From: Mycobacterium sp.
GTDB taxonomy: Bacteria > Actinomycetota > Actinomycetes > Mycobacteriales > Mycobacteriaceae
Length of the DNA stretch: 44,665 nt
Direction: 5' to 3'
Assembly: GCA_031292665.1 (NCBI GenBank)
Contig: JARLGR010000170.1
Span: 1 to 44,665 of the forward strand
A program made the translations under genes and the position numbers. Under the pieces are notes generated by a model, which was given only the letters and a program-made list of their open reading frames with translations, did no database searches and was not told the DNA's origin. Positions 15,784-24,410 of the stretch are shown here, piece after piece. Each line of letters opens with the position of its first letter. Position 1 is the stretch's first letter.

Positions 15784-16659
15784 CTAGGAGCTCGCGGTGC
15801 CGTCGGTCGATGCGGCGGCCGCGGCCGCCTGGCGCCGGGCTTGCTCCGATGGCAGCACCTTGTCCCTGAAGACCTGCTGGATCAGTTCCTGCACATCCTT
15901 GCTGATCGACGCGAGCGCGACGAGGTCGTTGGAGCTCTGCCAATGCACCCGCATGCCCATCAGCTCCCAGGCGCGCTTGAGGTTGGCCTTGGTCGCCAGC
16001 AGCGTCGTCATCGGCGCCTGGGCGATGTGCCGGGCGATCGCCTCGACCCGGTCGTCGAGTTGCTCGCGCGGGACCACCTCGTTGACCAGACCGTATTCGA
16101 GGGCCTTCTTCGCGTCGATGACCTCGGCGAGGTACAGGTAATACGCCGCGCGGCGCCAGTTCATGAAAACCCAAGGCTCGATGGAGCACTCACCCGAGGG
16201 CATCCCGAAGCCCTGCAGCGGAGGGTAGGAGAAGTAGGCATCCTCGGAGGCGATGACGATGTCGGTGGTCAGCCCGTAGTGCGTGCCCCCGCCGAGGCAG
16301 TAGCCGTGCACCTGGGCAATGGTCGGCTTGGCGAACTCCCAGAGGTTCAGGATCGGCTTCACGAACAGGTCGGTCTGCGGCTTCCACGGTGTGCCCATGA
16401 CCTTGGCGCCCTCCACGAACGCCGGGTAGTCGACGGCGTTGTTGCCGATGGCGTGGCCGGAGCAGAACCCCTTGCCGTTGGCCTTGAGGATCAGGACCTT
16501 GATGTCGTAGTCGCGGTCGGCGTCCAGCAGGGCCGCGTCGACCTCTTCGGCGAGCTTCTGGTCTTGGGCGTTGGCCTTCTCCGGCCAGTTGAGCGTGACG
16601 CGCGCGATAGGGCCCTCTTTTTCGTAGATGATTCTTTCGCGGGTCTCGTTGAGATCCAT
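15784..16659 (-). CDS. Crotonase-fold protein, copy 2
   Basis: A 291-residue crotonase-superfamily protein, paralogous to the one at 10193-11041. The oxyanion-hole regions are KVLILKANGKGFCSGH and VHGYCLGGGTHYGL. By hand alignment with rat enoyl-CoA hydratase both catalytic Glu are lost: Glu144 becomes Pro (in FSYPPLQ) and Glu164 becomes Tyr (in RRAAYYLYL), so hydratase activity is unlikely. The C-terminal tail is Ala/Arg-rich. The ATG at 16659 has an AGAAAGG ribosome-binding site; a longer reading frame upstream is not family-like. It follows the lipoyl-protein gene directly, so the crotonase and the E1/lipoyl system are probably expressed together. Confidence 0.87.
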   Translation of the reverse strand: MDLNETRERIIYEKEGPIARVTLNWPEKANAQDQKLAEEVDAALLDADRDYDIKVLILKANGKGFCSGHAIGNNAVDYPAFVEGAKVMGTPWKPQTDLFVKPILNLWEFAKPTIAQVHGYCLGGGTHYGLTTDIVIASEDAYFSYPPLQGFGMPSGECSIEPWVFMNWRRAAYYLYLAEVIDAKKALEYGLVNEVVPREQLDDRVEAIARHIAQAPMTTLLATKANLKRAWELMGMRVHWQSSNDLVALASISKDVQELIQQVFRDKVLPSEQARRQAAAAAASTDGTASS

Positions 16660-16676
16660 ACGCTTTACCTTTCTGG

Positions 16677-16913
16677 TTATGAGGTGATGACGCCGATTTG
16701 GGCGCCGATGTCGTAGACGGTCCCTACCTGGCCAGTCCATTGCACGATGCCCGACGCTCCGGCGTGGATTTCCTGCTCCACCTTCTCGGTGGCGACGATG
16801 TAGATCGGCGTGCCCTCCTCGACGTGTTCGCCGGCATCGACCAGCAGGCCGGTCAGTTCGGCTTCGGAGACGGCCACCGACACCCTGGGGATGCGGATGA
16901 CGAAGTCAGCCAT
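16677..16913 (-). CDS. Stand-alone lipoyl (biotinyl/lipoyl-like) domain protein
   Basis: A 78-residue protein that is nothing but a lipoyl domain. It opens MADFVIRIPRVSVAVSEAEL, has the Gly-rich turn VDAGEHVEEGTPIYIV, and carries the modified-Lys hairpin as VATEKVEQEI (Lys at about residue 47, in a T-E-K-V context). It ends with GQVGTVYDIGAQIGVITS. In 2-oxoacid dehydrogenase complexes this domain is normally the N-terminus of the E2 acyltransferase; here the peripheral-subunit-binding and catalytic domains are missing. It overlaps the end of the E1 beta gene by 8 bp, so the two are translationally linked. The acyl acceptor step must be supplied elsewhere or differ from the standard reaction. 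Confidence 0.85.
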   Translation of the reverse strand: MADFVIRIPRVSVAVSEAELTGLLVDAGEHVEEGTPIYIVATEKVEQEIHAGASGIVQWTGQVGTVYDIGAQIGVITS

Positions 16914-17904
16914 GAACGTTGGCCCTATCGAGGGTGCGCTGCACTGCGGCGACGATCCGGGCCGGTGACGGGTACACCTGCGCCTCGAGCGCGGGCGCGG
17001 CGGGGTTGGGGACGAATCTGGCGCCGACGCGTTCGACGGGCGCGTCGAGTTCGCCGAAGAGCTCGGAGTGCAGGATCGCGGCGATCTCGGCTCCCGGGCC
17101 GGCGAACTGAACCGCGTCGTGGACGATGACGGCTCGTCTTGTGCGGCGGACGGATTCGACGATCGTCTCGACGTCGAGTGGCACCAGAGTGCGCAGGTCG
17201 ACAACCTCCGCGCTGACGCCCTGATCCTGCAGGATGGCCGCCGCCGCGAGCGCGTCGTGGACGCTGCGCCCGTAGCCGATCAGTGTCACATCCGTGCCGG
17301 GCCTCTTGATGTCGGCCTGGCCCAGCGGAATTGAGAATCCCGGCTGCAGTGGGACCGGTCCCTTCTTGCTTTGTAACCGGATCGTCTCGATGAACAGGCA
17401 GGGGTCCTCGTCGAAGATCGCCGCTGTCAGTAGGCCCTTGCCGTCCCGCGGGGTGGAGGGCACGATCACCTTCATCCCGGGGATGTGCATGAACCACGCC
17501 TCGAGGCTTTGGGAGTGCGTGGCCCCGGTCGCCAGTCCGGCGTACACCTGGGTGCGGATGGTGATGGGCGCCGTCGTTCGTCCGGCGGTCATGAACCGCA
17601 GCTTGGCGGCGTTGTTGATCAGCTGGTCGGCGGCGATGCCGATGAAGTCCATGATCATGATCTCGGCGACCGGCAACATCCCGTCGATCGCCGCTCCGAT
17701 CGCGGCGCCGACGATCGCGGCTTCCGAGATGGGCGTGTCCAGCACCCGCTCGTGGCCGTACTTCGTCGACAGCCCGGCCGTCGGTCCGGACGCGCCGGGA
17801 TCGGCGATGTCCTCACCGAGCAGGAACACCCGGTCATCGGCCCGCAGCGCCTCGTCGAGCGCCAGGTTCAGCGCCTCGCGCATCGTCATCTCTTTTTCGT
17901 CCAT
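16906..17904 (-). CDS. 2-oxoacid dehydrogenase E1 component, beta subunit
   Basis: A 332-residue beta subunit of a thiamine-diphosphate-dependent 2-oxoacid (pyruvate, branched-chain or acetoin-type) dehydrogenase. Motifs include MREALNLALDEALRADDRV, FLLGEDIADPGASGPTAGL, the interface stretch VLDTPISEAAIVGAAIGAA, and the C-terminal transketolase domain LIGYGRSVHDAL with EVVDLRTLVPLD. The start could be GTG at 17907, directly abutting the E1 alpha stop, or ATG at 17904; I use the ATG. With the alpha subunit it forms the alpha2beta2 decarboxylase that charges the lipoyl protein encoded next. The exact 2-oxo acid is not readable from sequence. Confidence 0.9.
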   Translation of the reverse strand: MDEKEMTMREALNLALDEALRADDRVFLLGEDIADPGASGPTAGLSTKYGHERVLDTPISEAAIVGAAIGAAIDGMLPVAEIMIMDFIGIAADQLINNAAKLRFMTAGRTTAPITIRTQVYAGLATGATHSQSLEAWFMHIPGMKVIVPSTPRDGKGLLTAAIFDEDPCLFIETIRLQSKKGPVPLQPGFSIPLGQADIKRPGTDVTLIGYGRSVHDALAAAAILQDQGVSAEVVDLRTLVPLDVETIVESVRRTRRAVIVHDAVQFAGPGAEIAAILHSELFGELDAPVERVGARFVPNPAAPALEAQVYPSPARIVAAVQRTLDRANVHG

Positions 17905-17907
17905 CAC

Positions 17908-18936
17908 CTACACCGGGAACCTGATCGGGCTGGCGTAGACGTCGCGGTCGAGTTCGTCGGCCGACGGGGACTCCGCGCCCACGACCGTCTCCAGGGCCTT
18001 CTCCACCGCCGCCGACGCCTCGCTGTCGATGCGGTCGAGTTCGTCCCCGGTGCAGATGCCGGCCTCGGCGAGGTGTTTGCGGAACCGCGGCACCGGGTCG
18101 GCCGCTATCGCCGCGGCCAGTTGATCCTGCGGAATGTACGGCATCCGGTCTCCGAAGTAGTGGCCGCGGAAACGGAAGGTGACGCACTCGAGGAAAGTGG
18201 GCCCGCCGCCGCTGCGCGCCCGCCGCAGCGCCTCATCGAGCACCGATTTCACCGCCAGCGGGTCATTGCCGTCGACGCGGACGCCGGGCATGCCGTAACC
18301 GGCCGCCCGTTCGGCGACGTGCTCGAGTTTCATGGTGTCCGAGGTTGGCGTCATCTCGGCGTAGAGGTTGTTCTGGCAGACGAAGACCAGCGGCAGATCC
18401 CACAGCGCGGCCATGTTGGCGGCCTCGTGGAACGAGCCGGTGTTGGTCGCGCCGTCGCCGAAGCTGACCACCGTGACGCGATCGAGGCCCTTGCGCTTGC
18501 CGGCCATCGCCAGCCCCACAGCGACCGGGGGCCCGGCCCCCACGATCCCGGTCGAGAGCATGACGCCCTTGTCGGGATTGGCGATGTGCATGGTGCCGCC
18601 CTTGCCGCGGCTCGCACCCACGGTGCGCCCCAGCATCTCGCCATAGATCTCCTCGAGCGGGACCCCCTTGCCGATGAGGTCGTGCAGCCCGCGGTAGGTC
18701 GTCACCAGTTGGTCGTCGGGTCGTAGGCACACACCCATCGCCGCGGCAATGGCCTCCTGGCCGCGCGACGGCCAGTACACGCACATGAATTCCCCGGTGC
18801 CGATGCCCTTGCTGAGCCGATCGTCGGCCGTCTTCATCAGGACCATCAGTTCGTACAGGCGACGCTCGACGTCAGTCGCGGAATGGCCGTCGCTCACCGA
18901 GTCACTCCAGTTCCGTTGCGCGGCAACCTGCTTCAT
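17908..18936 (-). CDS. 2-oxoacid dehydrogenase E1 component, alpha subunit
   Basis: A 342-residue alpha subunit binding thiamine diphosphate. The cofactor motif is SFGDGATNTGSFHEAANMA followed by VFVCQNN (the GDG...N signature, roughly residues 155-190), preceded by the phosphorylation-loop-like GASRGKGGTMHIA and the CVYWPSRGQEAIAAAMG start of the catalytic domain. The ATG at 18936 overlaps the stop of the SDR gene by 4 bp (ATGA), which favours it over a TTG at 18948. The beta-subunit gene follows immediately. The closest well-known relatives are acetoin and branched-chain dehydrogenase E1 alpha subunits. Confidence 0.9.
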   Translation of the reverse strand: MKQVAAQRNWSDSVSDGHSATDVERRLYELMVLMKTADDRLSKGIGTGEFMCVYWPSRGQEAIAAAMGVCLRPDDQLVTTYRGLHDLIGKGVPLEEIYGEMLGRTVGASRGKGGTMHIANPDKGVMLSTGIVGAGPPVAVGLAMAGKRKGLDRVTVVSFGDGATNTGSFHEAANMAALWDLPLVFVCQNNLYAEMTPTSDTMKLEHVAERAAGYGMPGVRVDGNDPLAVKSVLDEALRRARSGGGPTFLECVTFRFRGHYFGDRMPYIPQDQLAAAIAADPVPRFRKHLAEAGICTGDELDRIDSEASAAVEKALETVVGAESPSADELDRDVYASPIRFPV

Positions 18937-19799
18937 CCACCTGACCAAGGCTTGACCTTGAGGAAGCCGCCCCCGTCGACGCGCAGCTGCTGGCCGGTGA
19001 TGTAGCGCGCCGCGTCCGAAGCCAAGAACAACACCGCCTCGCTGATGTCCTCCGGCTCCACGTACGGGATCGGCATCGCCTGCACCACGGGGAATACCGG
19101 CTCGGCGTCCGCGCGGGTCGGATCCTTCAGGTCGGGCCGAAAGGCCCGGTACATCGGTGCGCTGTGCAACATGTCGGTGTTGACGTTGGTGGGGTGCACC
19201 GCGTTCATGCGGATAGAGAACGGAGCCAACGCCAGGGCGAAGTCGTTGACGTAGTGGGCGGCAGCGATTTTCGCGAACGCGTAGCCGGCTCCACCTGGTC
19301 CGCCGTCGATGCCGGTGGTGTTCATCGACGACATGAAGGCCGCGTTGGACCCGATCACGATGATCGACGCGCCGGCCTGCAGATGCTTGAGGCTGGCGTG
19401 CACCAGGTTCAGCACACCCACCAGGTCCACGTCGACCGCGTCGGCGAACGCCTGGGGCGGCAGGCCGGCGGTCAGCGGGCAGATGCCGGCATTGGCGACC
19501 ACGATGTCGAGGTGGCCGAACTCGGCCACACCCCGGTCGATGGCGGCGGCCAGGGCGACGCGGTCACGAACGTCGGCAATGGCTGTGAACGCGCGCTGCC
19601 CCTCCTTCTCGACCAGACGCGCCGTCTCGTCGAGGTCCTCCGGCCGGGCCAGCGGGTATTCGTTGGTCTCGATGTCCGCGCACAGATCCACCGCAATGAT
19701 GTCGGCGCCCTCCGCGGCCAGCGTCCGCGCGTGGGAACGCCCCTGACCGCGGGCGGCCCCGCTGATCACGGCCACCTTGCCCGCCACCCTGCCCATCAT
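18933..19799 (-). CDS. Mycofactocin-coupled-type SDR oxidoreductase
   Basis: A 288-residue short-chain dehydrogenase. The cofactor motif SGAARGQGRSHARTLAAEGA and the following IIAVDLCADI are hallmarks of the subfamily (TIGR03971) that keeps its NAD bound and passes electrons to the peptide-derived cofactor mycofactocin. NAG (ANAGIC), a SNAAFMSS active-site Ser region and the catalytic YAFAK pair are all present; the insertion after the first strand is typical of this group. It likely oxidises a secondary or primary alcohol of the island's substrate. It is the first gene of the eight-gene minus-strand operon. ATG at 19799 or 19796 are both possible starts. Confidence 0.88.
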   Translation of the reverse strand: MMGRVAGKVAVISGAARGQGRSHARTLAAEGADIIAVDLCADIETNEYPLARPEDLDETARLVEKEGQRAFTAIADVRDRVALAAAIDRGVAEFGHLDIVVANAGICPLTAGLPPQAFADAVDVDLVGVLNLVHASLKHLQAGASIIVIGSNAAFMSSMNTTGIDGGPGGAGYAFAKIAAAHYVNDFALALAPFSIRMNAVHPTNVNTDMLHSAPMYRAFRPDLKDPTRADAEPVFPVVQAMPIPYVEPEDISEAVLFLASDAARYITGQQLRVDGGGFLKVKPWSGG

Positions 19800-19980
19800 C
19801 CGCCCTCCGTCACCGTTCCGATACGAACAATCGACGTTGAGGCGCAGGGGAATTCAATACCGAAGCGGCCGCCGCCCCGGGCTCCGACGCGCGCGCTCAC
19901 CGCATCGGGGATCGGGATCGGTCCAATGGTCGGCTCCATCGCATCTCTTCCGCAACTGCGCGTGGGCTGCACCCGGGCTG

Positions 19981-20029
19981 TCGATATCCCTTAGGGTAAC
20001 TAGAATACTTAAAATAGCAAGGAAAATGG
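19981..20029. promoter_or_regulatory. AT-rich promoter-like stretch between divergent SDR and CoA-transferase
   Basis: Within the 250-bp divergent region, this stretch is much richer in A+T than its surroundings and contains a CCCT-T-AGGG inverted repeat (19988-19996) and a TAGAAT hexamer at 20001-20006 that could serve as a -10 element for the CoA-transferase. No clear -35 is seen. The rest of 19800-20049 shows nothing I can name. Confidence 0.35.
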
Positions 20030-20049
20030 AACGGCCCCAGGGGGTTGCG

Positions 20050-21270
20050 ATGTCTGGCGTGCTCAGCGGTATCCGGGTTGTCGAGTTGGCCTCGTGGACA
20101 TACGTACCGTCGGCCGGCGCCGCATTGGCGGACTGGGGCGCCGACGTGATCAAGGTGGAGGGCGTCGCCACGGGTGATCCCGGGCGCGCGCTGGTCGTCG
20201 GTGGTTTCACCCGCGAGGCGGCCCGCCCGGACGCCGACTTCATCCTCGAGCTGGGGAACCGCGGCAAGCGCGGCATCGCGATCGACATCAAGACCGACGT
20301 GGGGCGCGACTTGTTCGGCCGCCTCCTGGCCAGCGCCGACGTTTTCCTCACGAATTGGCTGCCCGGCGCGCTGGAGCGGGCCCGACTGACCGTCGAAGAC
20401 ATTCGCGCGTTCAATCCGAACATCATCATCGCGAGGGGCACGGGACTGGGGGTGCGTGGCCCGGATCGGGACCGGGGCGGGTTCGACGCCGCCACGTACC
20501 TGGCGCGGGGCGGCGTCGCGTACACACTGACGCCGTTCGGATCGGAGACGCCCGCCGTCCAGGGACCGGCCTTCGGCGACCTGCAGGGTGGGGCGACGCT
20601 GGCCGGCGGCGTGTGCGCGGCGCTGTTTCACCGGGAACGGACCGGCGAGGCGACGATCGTCGACTCCTCACTGCTGGCCCAGGCGATGTGGGCGATCGCG
20701 CCGTCGATCTGTGCGGCCGACTTCTTCGATATCGACGGGATCCCGGGAGCACCGCCCGGATTGGCCATCAATCCGCTGGTGAACCGGTACAAGACCAAGG
20801 ACGGCAGGTGGATTCAGTTGGTCTTCCTGCAGCCCGACAAATTCTGGGCCGGCTTTTGCCGACGCATGGACCTGGCGGAACTGGCCACCGACGGGCGCTT
20901 TGTCCCGTCCAGCAACCTGATAGCCAACGCGGCAGCCGCGACCGAAATCCTGACCAACGCGTTCGCGGCCCATGACCTCGCGCACTGGCAGAAGGCGCTC
21001 GAAGACGAACCGGGGGTGTGGGGCGCGCTGGCGACGCCGCGGGAAACCCTCAACGACCCGCAAGTCGAACCCAACGGCTACGTGGTGACCAACGTCGACG
21101 ACCATGGCGAGAAATACCGGATCGTCGCCGCGCCCGTTCAGTTCAACGAAACCCCGCCGGAACCCGCGCGGGCCCCGGAACATGGCCAGCACACCGAGGA
21201 AATCCTGCTGGAACTCGACGTGGACTGGGATGACATCGCCCGGGCGAAGGACCTCAAGGCCATTCTGTGA
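20050..21270 (+). CDS. CaiB/BaiF-type CoA-transferase (class III)
   Basis: A 406-residue family III CoA-transferase, which moves CoA from a donor thioester to a carboxylic acid in the cytoplasm. The start MSGVLSGIRVVELASWTYVP and the segment ALADWGADVIKVEGVATGDP are diagnostic; LELGNRGKRGIAIDIKTDVG, FLTNWLPGALER and GGFDAATYLARGG follow in order. I use ATG 20050 because family members begin here; an in-frame ATG at 20026 has its purine-rich stretch too close. It is divergent from the SDR-led operon and probably provides an alternative way to activate or recycle the same acid as the ligase at 14205-15764. The C-terminal domain is complete. Confidence 0.9.
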   Translation: MSGVLSGIRVVELASWTYVPSAGAALADWGADVIKVEGVATGDPGRALVVGGFTREAARPDADFILELGNRGKRGIAIDIKTDVGRDLFGRLLASADVFLTNWLPGALERARLTVEDIRAFNPNIIIARGTGLGVRGPDRDRGGFDAATYLARGGVAYTLTPFGSETPAVQGPAFGDLQGGATLAGGVCAALFHRERTGEATIVDSSLLAQAMWAIAPSICAADFFDIDGIPGAPPGLAINPLVNRYKTKDGRWIQLVFLQPDKFWAGFCRRMDLAELATDGRFVPSSNLIANAAAATEILTNAFAAHDLAHWQKALEDEPGVWGALATPRETLNDPQVEPNGYVVTNVDDHGEKYRIVAAPVQFNETPPEPARAPEHGQHTEEILLELDVDWDDIARAKDLKAIL

Positions 21271-21309
21271 GGTCGGCGTGGGGGCCGCGGTTCATCGCCG
21301 GCCGCTTTG

Positions 21310-21994
<685 letters not shown>

Positions 21995-22034
21995 GCACGG
22001 ACGAGAAGATCTGGACACTTAAGGAGAAGTTGAC

Positions 22035-22457
22035 ATGAAGCTCGGAATCTCGACCTCGCTGCACACGTCCTTCGACGATGCCGTCGCGCGGACCCGCCAG
22101 GCGCTCGCCGAGCAGGGGTTCGGCGTCCTCACCGAAATCAACGTGAAGTCCACCCTCAAGGCCAAACTGGGCCACGACATGGAGGACTACCTGATCCTGG
22201 GCGCCTGCAACCCGCCGCTGGCTCATCGCGCAATCGACGCGAACCGCCAGATCGGCTTGCTGCTGCCGTGCAACGTCGTGGTCCGCGCCGACCCCGACCA
22301 CGCCGGCACCGTGCTGGTCGAGGCGATGAACCCCGCATTGCTCGTGGAGGTCACCGGGGAGCCGTCGCTGCGTCCGGTCTCCGAGGAAGTCACCGGCAAG
22401 TTGCAGGCGGCCATCGACTCGCTGAGCCGCACCGCGCCGGTGGCCGCCGGCGAATAA
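22035..22457 (+). CDS. DUF302 domain protein
   Basis: A 140-residue soluble protein of the DUF302 family: MKLGISTSLHTSFDDAVART at the start, ALAEQGFGVLTEINVKSTLK, then EDYLILGACNPPLAHRAID, LLLPCNVVVR and a closing GEPSLRPVSEEVTGKLQAAI helix. Both the GACNPP and LPCNV Cys are present. Function is not established; the family is often met beside sulfur- or metal-stress genes. AAGGAGAAG lies 5 bp ahead of the ATG. It sits 40 bp after the csoR-like gene and is most simply read as part of the same transcript, under the two TACCC-N4-GGGTA sites. Confidence 0.88.
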   Translation: MKLGISTSLHTSFDDAVARTRQALAEQGFGVLTEINVKSTLKAKLGHDMEDYLILGACNPPLAHRAIDANRQIGLLLPCNVVVRADPDHAGTVLVEAMNPALLVEVTGEPSLRPVSEEVTGKLQAAIDSLSRTAPVAAGE

Positions 22458-22518
22458 CCGCAGTCACCGCTTTGCGCAGCGGGTCCCGAGCGCGAGAGAA
22501 CAGAAGGAGTACTTCGAC

Positions 22519-22887
22519 ATGTCAGACGAACAGCATCATCACCAGGTCCTCGAGGGTTTAATCCCACAGCACCGCGCGCTGCGCAAGCAGATTCCGGACG
22601 TCTACAAGGGTTTCGCGGAGCTCAGCACCGCCGCCCTCACCGATGGCGCCCTCAGCCGCGGGGTCAAAGAACTCATTGCGTTGGCGATCGGCGTCGTGGA
22701 GGGATGCGACGGGTGCATCGCGTCCCACGCCAAGGCGGCCGCACGCGCCGGTGCCACTCCGGAAGAAGCCGCCGAGGCCATCGGCGTCACCTTTCTCATG
22801 CATGGCGGACCGGCCACCATCTACGGCGCCCGGGCTTACACGGCGTTCTGCGAATTCGCCGACGCGACGGCGCCGCAGCCGTCCTAG
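22519..22887 (+). CDS. AhpD-like carboxymuconolactone decarboxylase-fold protein
   Basis: A 122-residue protein of the AhpD/CMD fold. The redox motif is EGCDGCIASHAKAA with Cys63, Cys66 and His70, in the helical context (KELIALAIGVVEGCDGC) expected for alkylhydroperoxidase-type disulfide reductases. A His-rich N-terminus (EQHHHQ) is notable. The C-terminal helix pair AIGVTFLMHGG...YTAFCEFAD is standard. Such proteins reduce peroxides or act as thiol-disulfide partners. It matches the position of M. tuberculosis Rv1767. AGAAGGAG ahead of the ATG fits a normal start. It closes the csoR-like/DUF302 operon. Confidence 0.9.
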   Translation: MSDEQHHHQVLEGLIPQHRALRKQIPDVYKGFAELSTAALTDGALSRGVKELIALAIGVVEGCDGCIASHAKAAARAGATPEEAAEAIGVTFLMHGGPATIYGARAYTAFCEFADATAPQPS

Positions 22888-22958
22888 AACGGGCCGGTCG
22901 CGTCCCACACCCGGCGGGTGAGGGCGCTTCGTGGGCCAGGCGACGAATGGCACTATCT

Positions 22959-22978
22959 GTGAGGACCAAAGTCCTTGT
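22959..22978. promoter_or_regulatory. Candidate DosR box
   Basis: GTGAGGACCAAAGTCCTTGT, with the symmetric core GGACCAAAGTCC, about 60 bp upstream of the WS/DGAT ATG. Compared by hand with the DosR 20-mer TTSGGGACTWWAGTCCCSAA, about 13 of 20 positions match, including nearly all of the core. DosR controls the hypoxia regulon, which includes the triacylglycerol synthase gene tgs1 in M. tuberculosis. Confidence 0.45.
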
Positions 22979-23037
22979 GTGCCAATCACCTGCTGACCTT
23001 TGCCATCGCCGGTCGTAGGTTGGTCCCGGGAGCACAG

Positions 23038-24402
23038 ATGACTGCATTCATGCGCGCGAGCGACGCCTTCACATGGGCGATGGAAACCGATCCGCGGCTG
23101 CGATCGACCGTGGTGAGCGTGGTGCTGCTGGATCGGTCCCCGGACTGGGATGAGGTCCGCGAACGTTTCGACTTAATCAGCCGCAGGCTGCCCATGTTTC
23201 GGCAGCGAGTGGTGGAGTCGCCGGCGCCGGCCCCGCCCCGCTGGGAGTACTACCGCGACTTCGAGCTGGACTACCACGTGCGGCGCGCGGTCGCCCCGGC
23301 GCCCGGCACCCTCGAGACGGTGCTCGAAATGGCCCGGCTGGCCGAGATGCAGGATTTCGACCGCGCCCGGGCGCTCTGGGAGACCACGGTGGTAGACGGC
23401 CTCGAGAACGGCGGCGCGGCCATGATCTGCAAGTTCCACCACGCCCTCACCGACGGGATCGGCGGCGTCCAGATAGCGATGACCTTGTTCAACCTCTCCG
23501 AGGATCTTTACGAGCACGAACCGCTGCCGCCCGAGCCGGAGGTGTCGAACCCGTCCCCATTGAGCGGCTACCGGGACGCCTGGCGCTACAACGCCGGCTT
23601 GGTGGGTAGCGCCGCGGCGGGCGCGGTCAGATTGGCGCCGCGCCTGATGTACGACGGCATGCGGCGGCCGGTCGCCACGGTCCGGTCGGCGGCGGCCACC
23701 GCGGCGTCGGTCTACCGGACCGTTCGTCCGATCAACCGGCCCGGTTCCCCATTGGTGACGGAGCGCGGCCTGACCAGGCGGCTGGGTGTGCACGAGGTGC
23801 CGATGCCGCTGCTGCGGGAAGCGGCGCACCGATACGGTGGGGCGCTGAACGACGCATTCGTCGCCGGGGTGGCCGGTGGGCTGCGCCGGTACCACGAGAA
23901 GCACGGGATCGCGGTGGGTGACCTGCACCTGACGATGCCCGTCAGCCTGCGGACGAAGACCGACGACATGGGCGGCAACCGGATCACGCTGATGCGGTTC
24001 GACGTGCCGGTGGGCGAGGCCGACCCGGCCGCGCGGATCCGGGCCATCCATCTGCGCACCGGCTCGGTACGCGACGAGCAGTCCCTGCCCTACACGCAGT
24101 TGATCGCCGCGGCGCTGAACCTGATGCCGCGGTGGTACATCGGTTCGATCCTGCGCCACGTCGACTTTCTGGCCAGCGACGTGCCGGGGGTCCCGGTGCC
24201 CGTCTTCCTGGGCGGTGCCCCCGTCCGCGCCCAATACGCCTTCGGTCCCACCATCGGCGCGTCGGTCAACGTCACACTGCTCACGTATGTCGACACCTGC
24301 GCTCTGGGTATCAACGTCGACACCGCGGCGATACCCGACTTCGACGTCTTCCACGATGCGCTGGTCGCGGGGTTCGACGAAATACTCTCGTTGGCAGGCT
24401 AA
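23038..24402 (+). CDS. Wax ester synthase/diacylglycerol acyltransferase (WS/DGAT)
   Basis: A 454-residue WS/DGAT enzyme that joins an acyl-CoA to diacylglycerol or a long-chain alcohol, making storage triacylglycerol or wax ester. The catalytic motif HHxxxDG is FHHALTDGIGG with His134, His135 and Asp139. Later conserved motifs include LNDAFVAGVAGGLRRYH and MPVSLR, and the closing VNVTLLTYVDTCALGINVD. The ATG at 23038 gives the usual N-terminal family start (RASDAFTWAMETD); an in-frame TTG/GTG upstream would add 21 unrelated residues. Its place corresponds to M. tuberculosis Rv1760 as I recall. A DosR-like box upstream suggests induction by hypoxia. Confidence 0.92.
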   Translation: MTAFMRASDAFTWAMETDPRLRSTVVSVVLLDRSPDWDEVRERFDLISRRLPMFRQRVVESPAPAPPRWEYYRDFELDYHVRRAVAPAPGTLETVLEMARLAEMQDFDRARALWETTVVDGLENGGAAMICKFHHALTDGIGGVQIAMTLFNLSEDLYEHEPLPPEPEVSNPSPLSGYRDAWRYNAGLVGSAAAGAVRLAPRLMYDGMRRPVATVRSAAATAASVYRTVRPINRPGSPLVTERGLTRRLGVHEVPMPLLREAAHRYGGALNDAFVAGVAGGLRRYHEKHGIAVGDLHLTMPVSLRTKTDDMGGNRITLMRFDVPVGEADPAARIRAIHLRTGSVRDEQSLPYTQLIAAALNLMPRWYIGSILRHVDFLASDVPGVPVPVFLGGAPVRAQYAFGPTIGASVNVTLLTYVDTCALGINVDTAAIPDFDVFHDALVAGFDEILSLAG

Positions 24403-24410
24403 TCCGTGAC

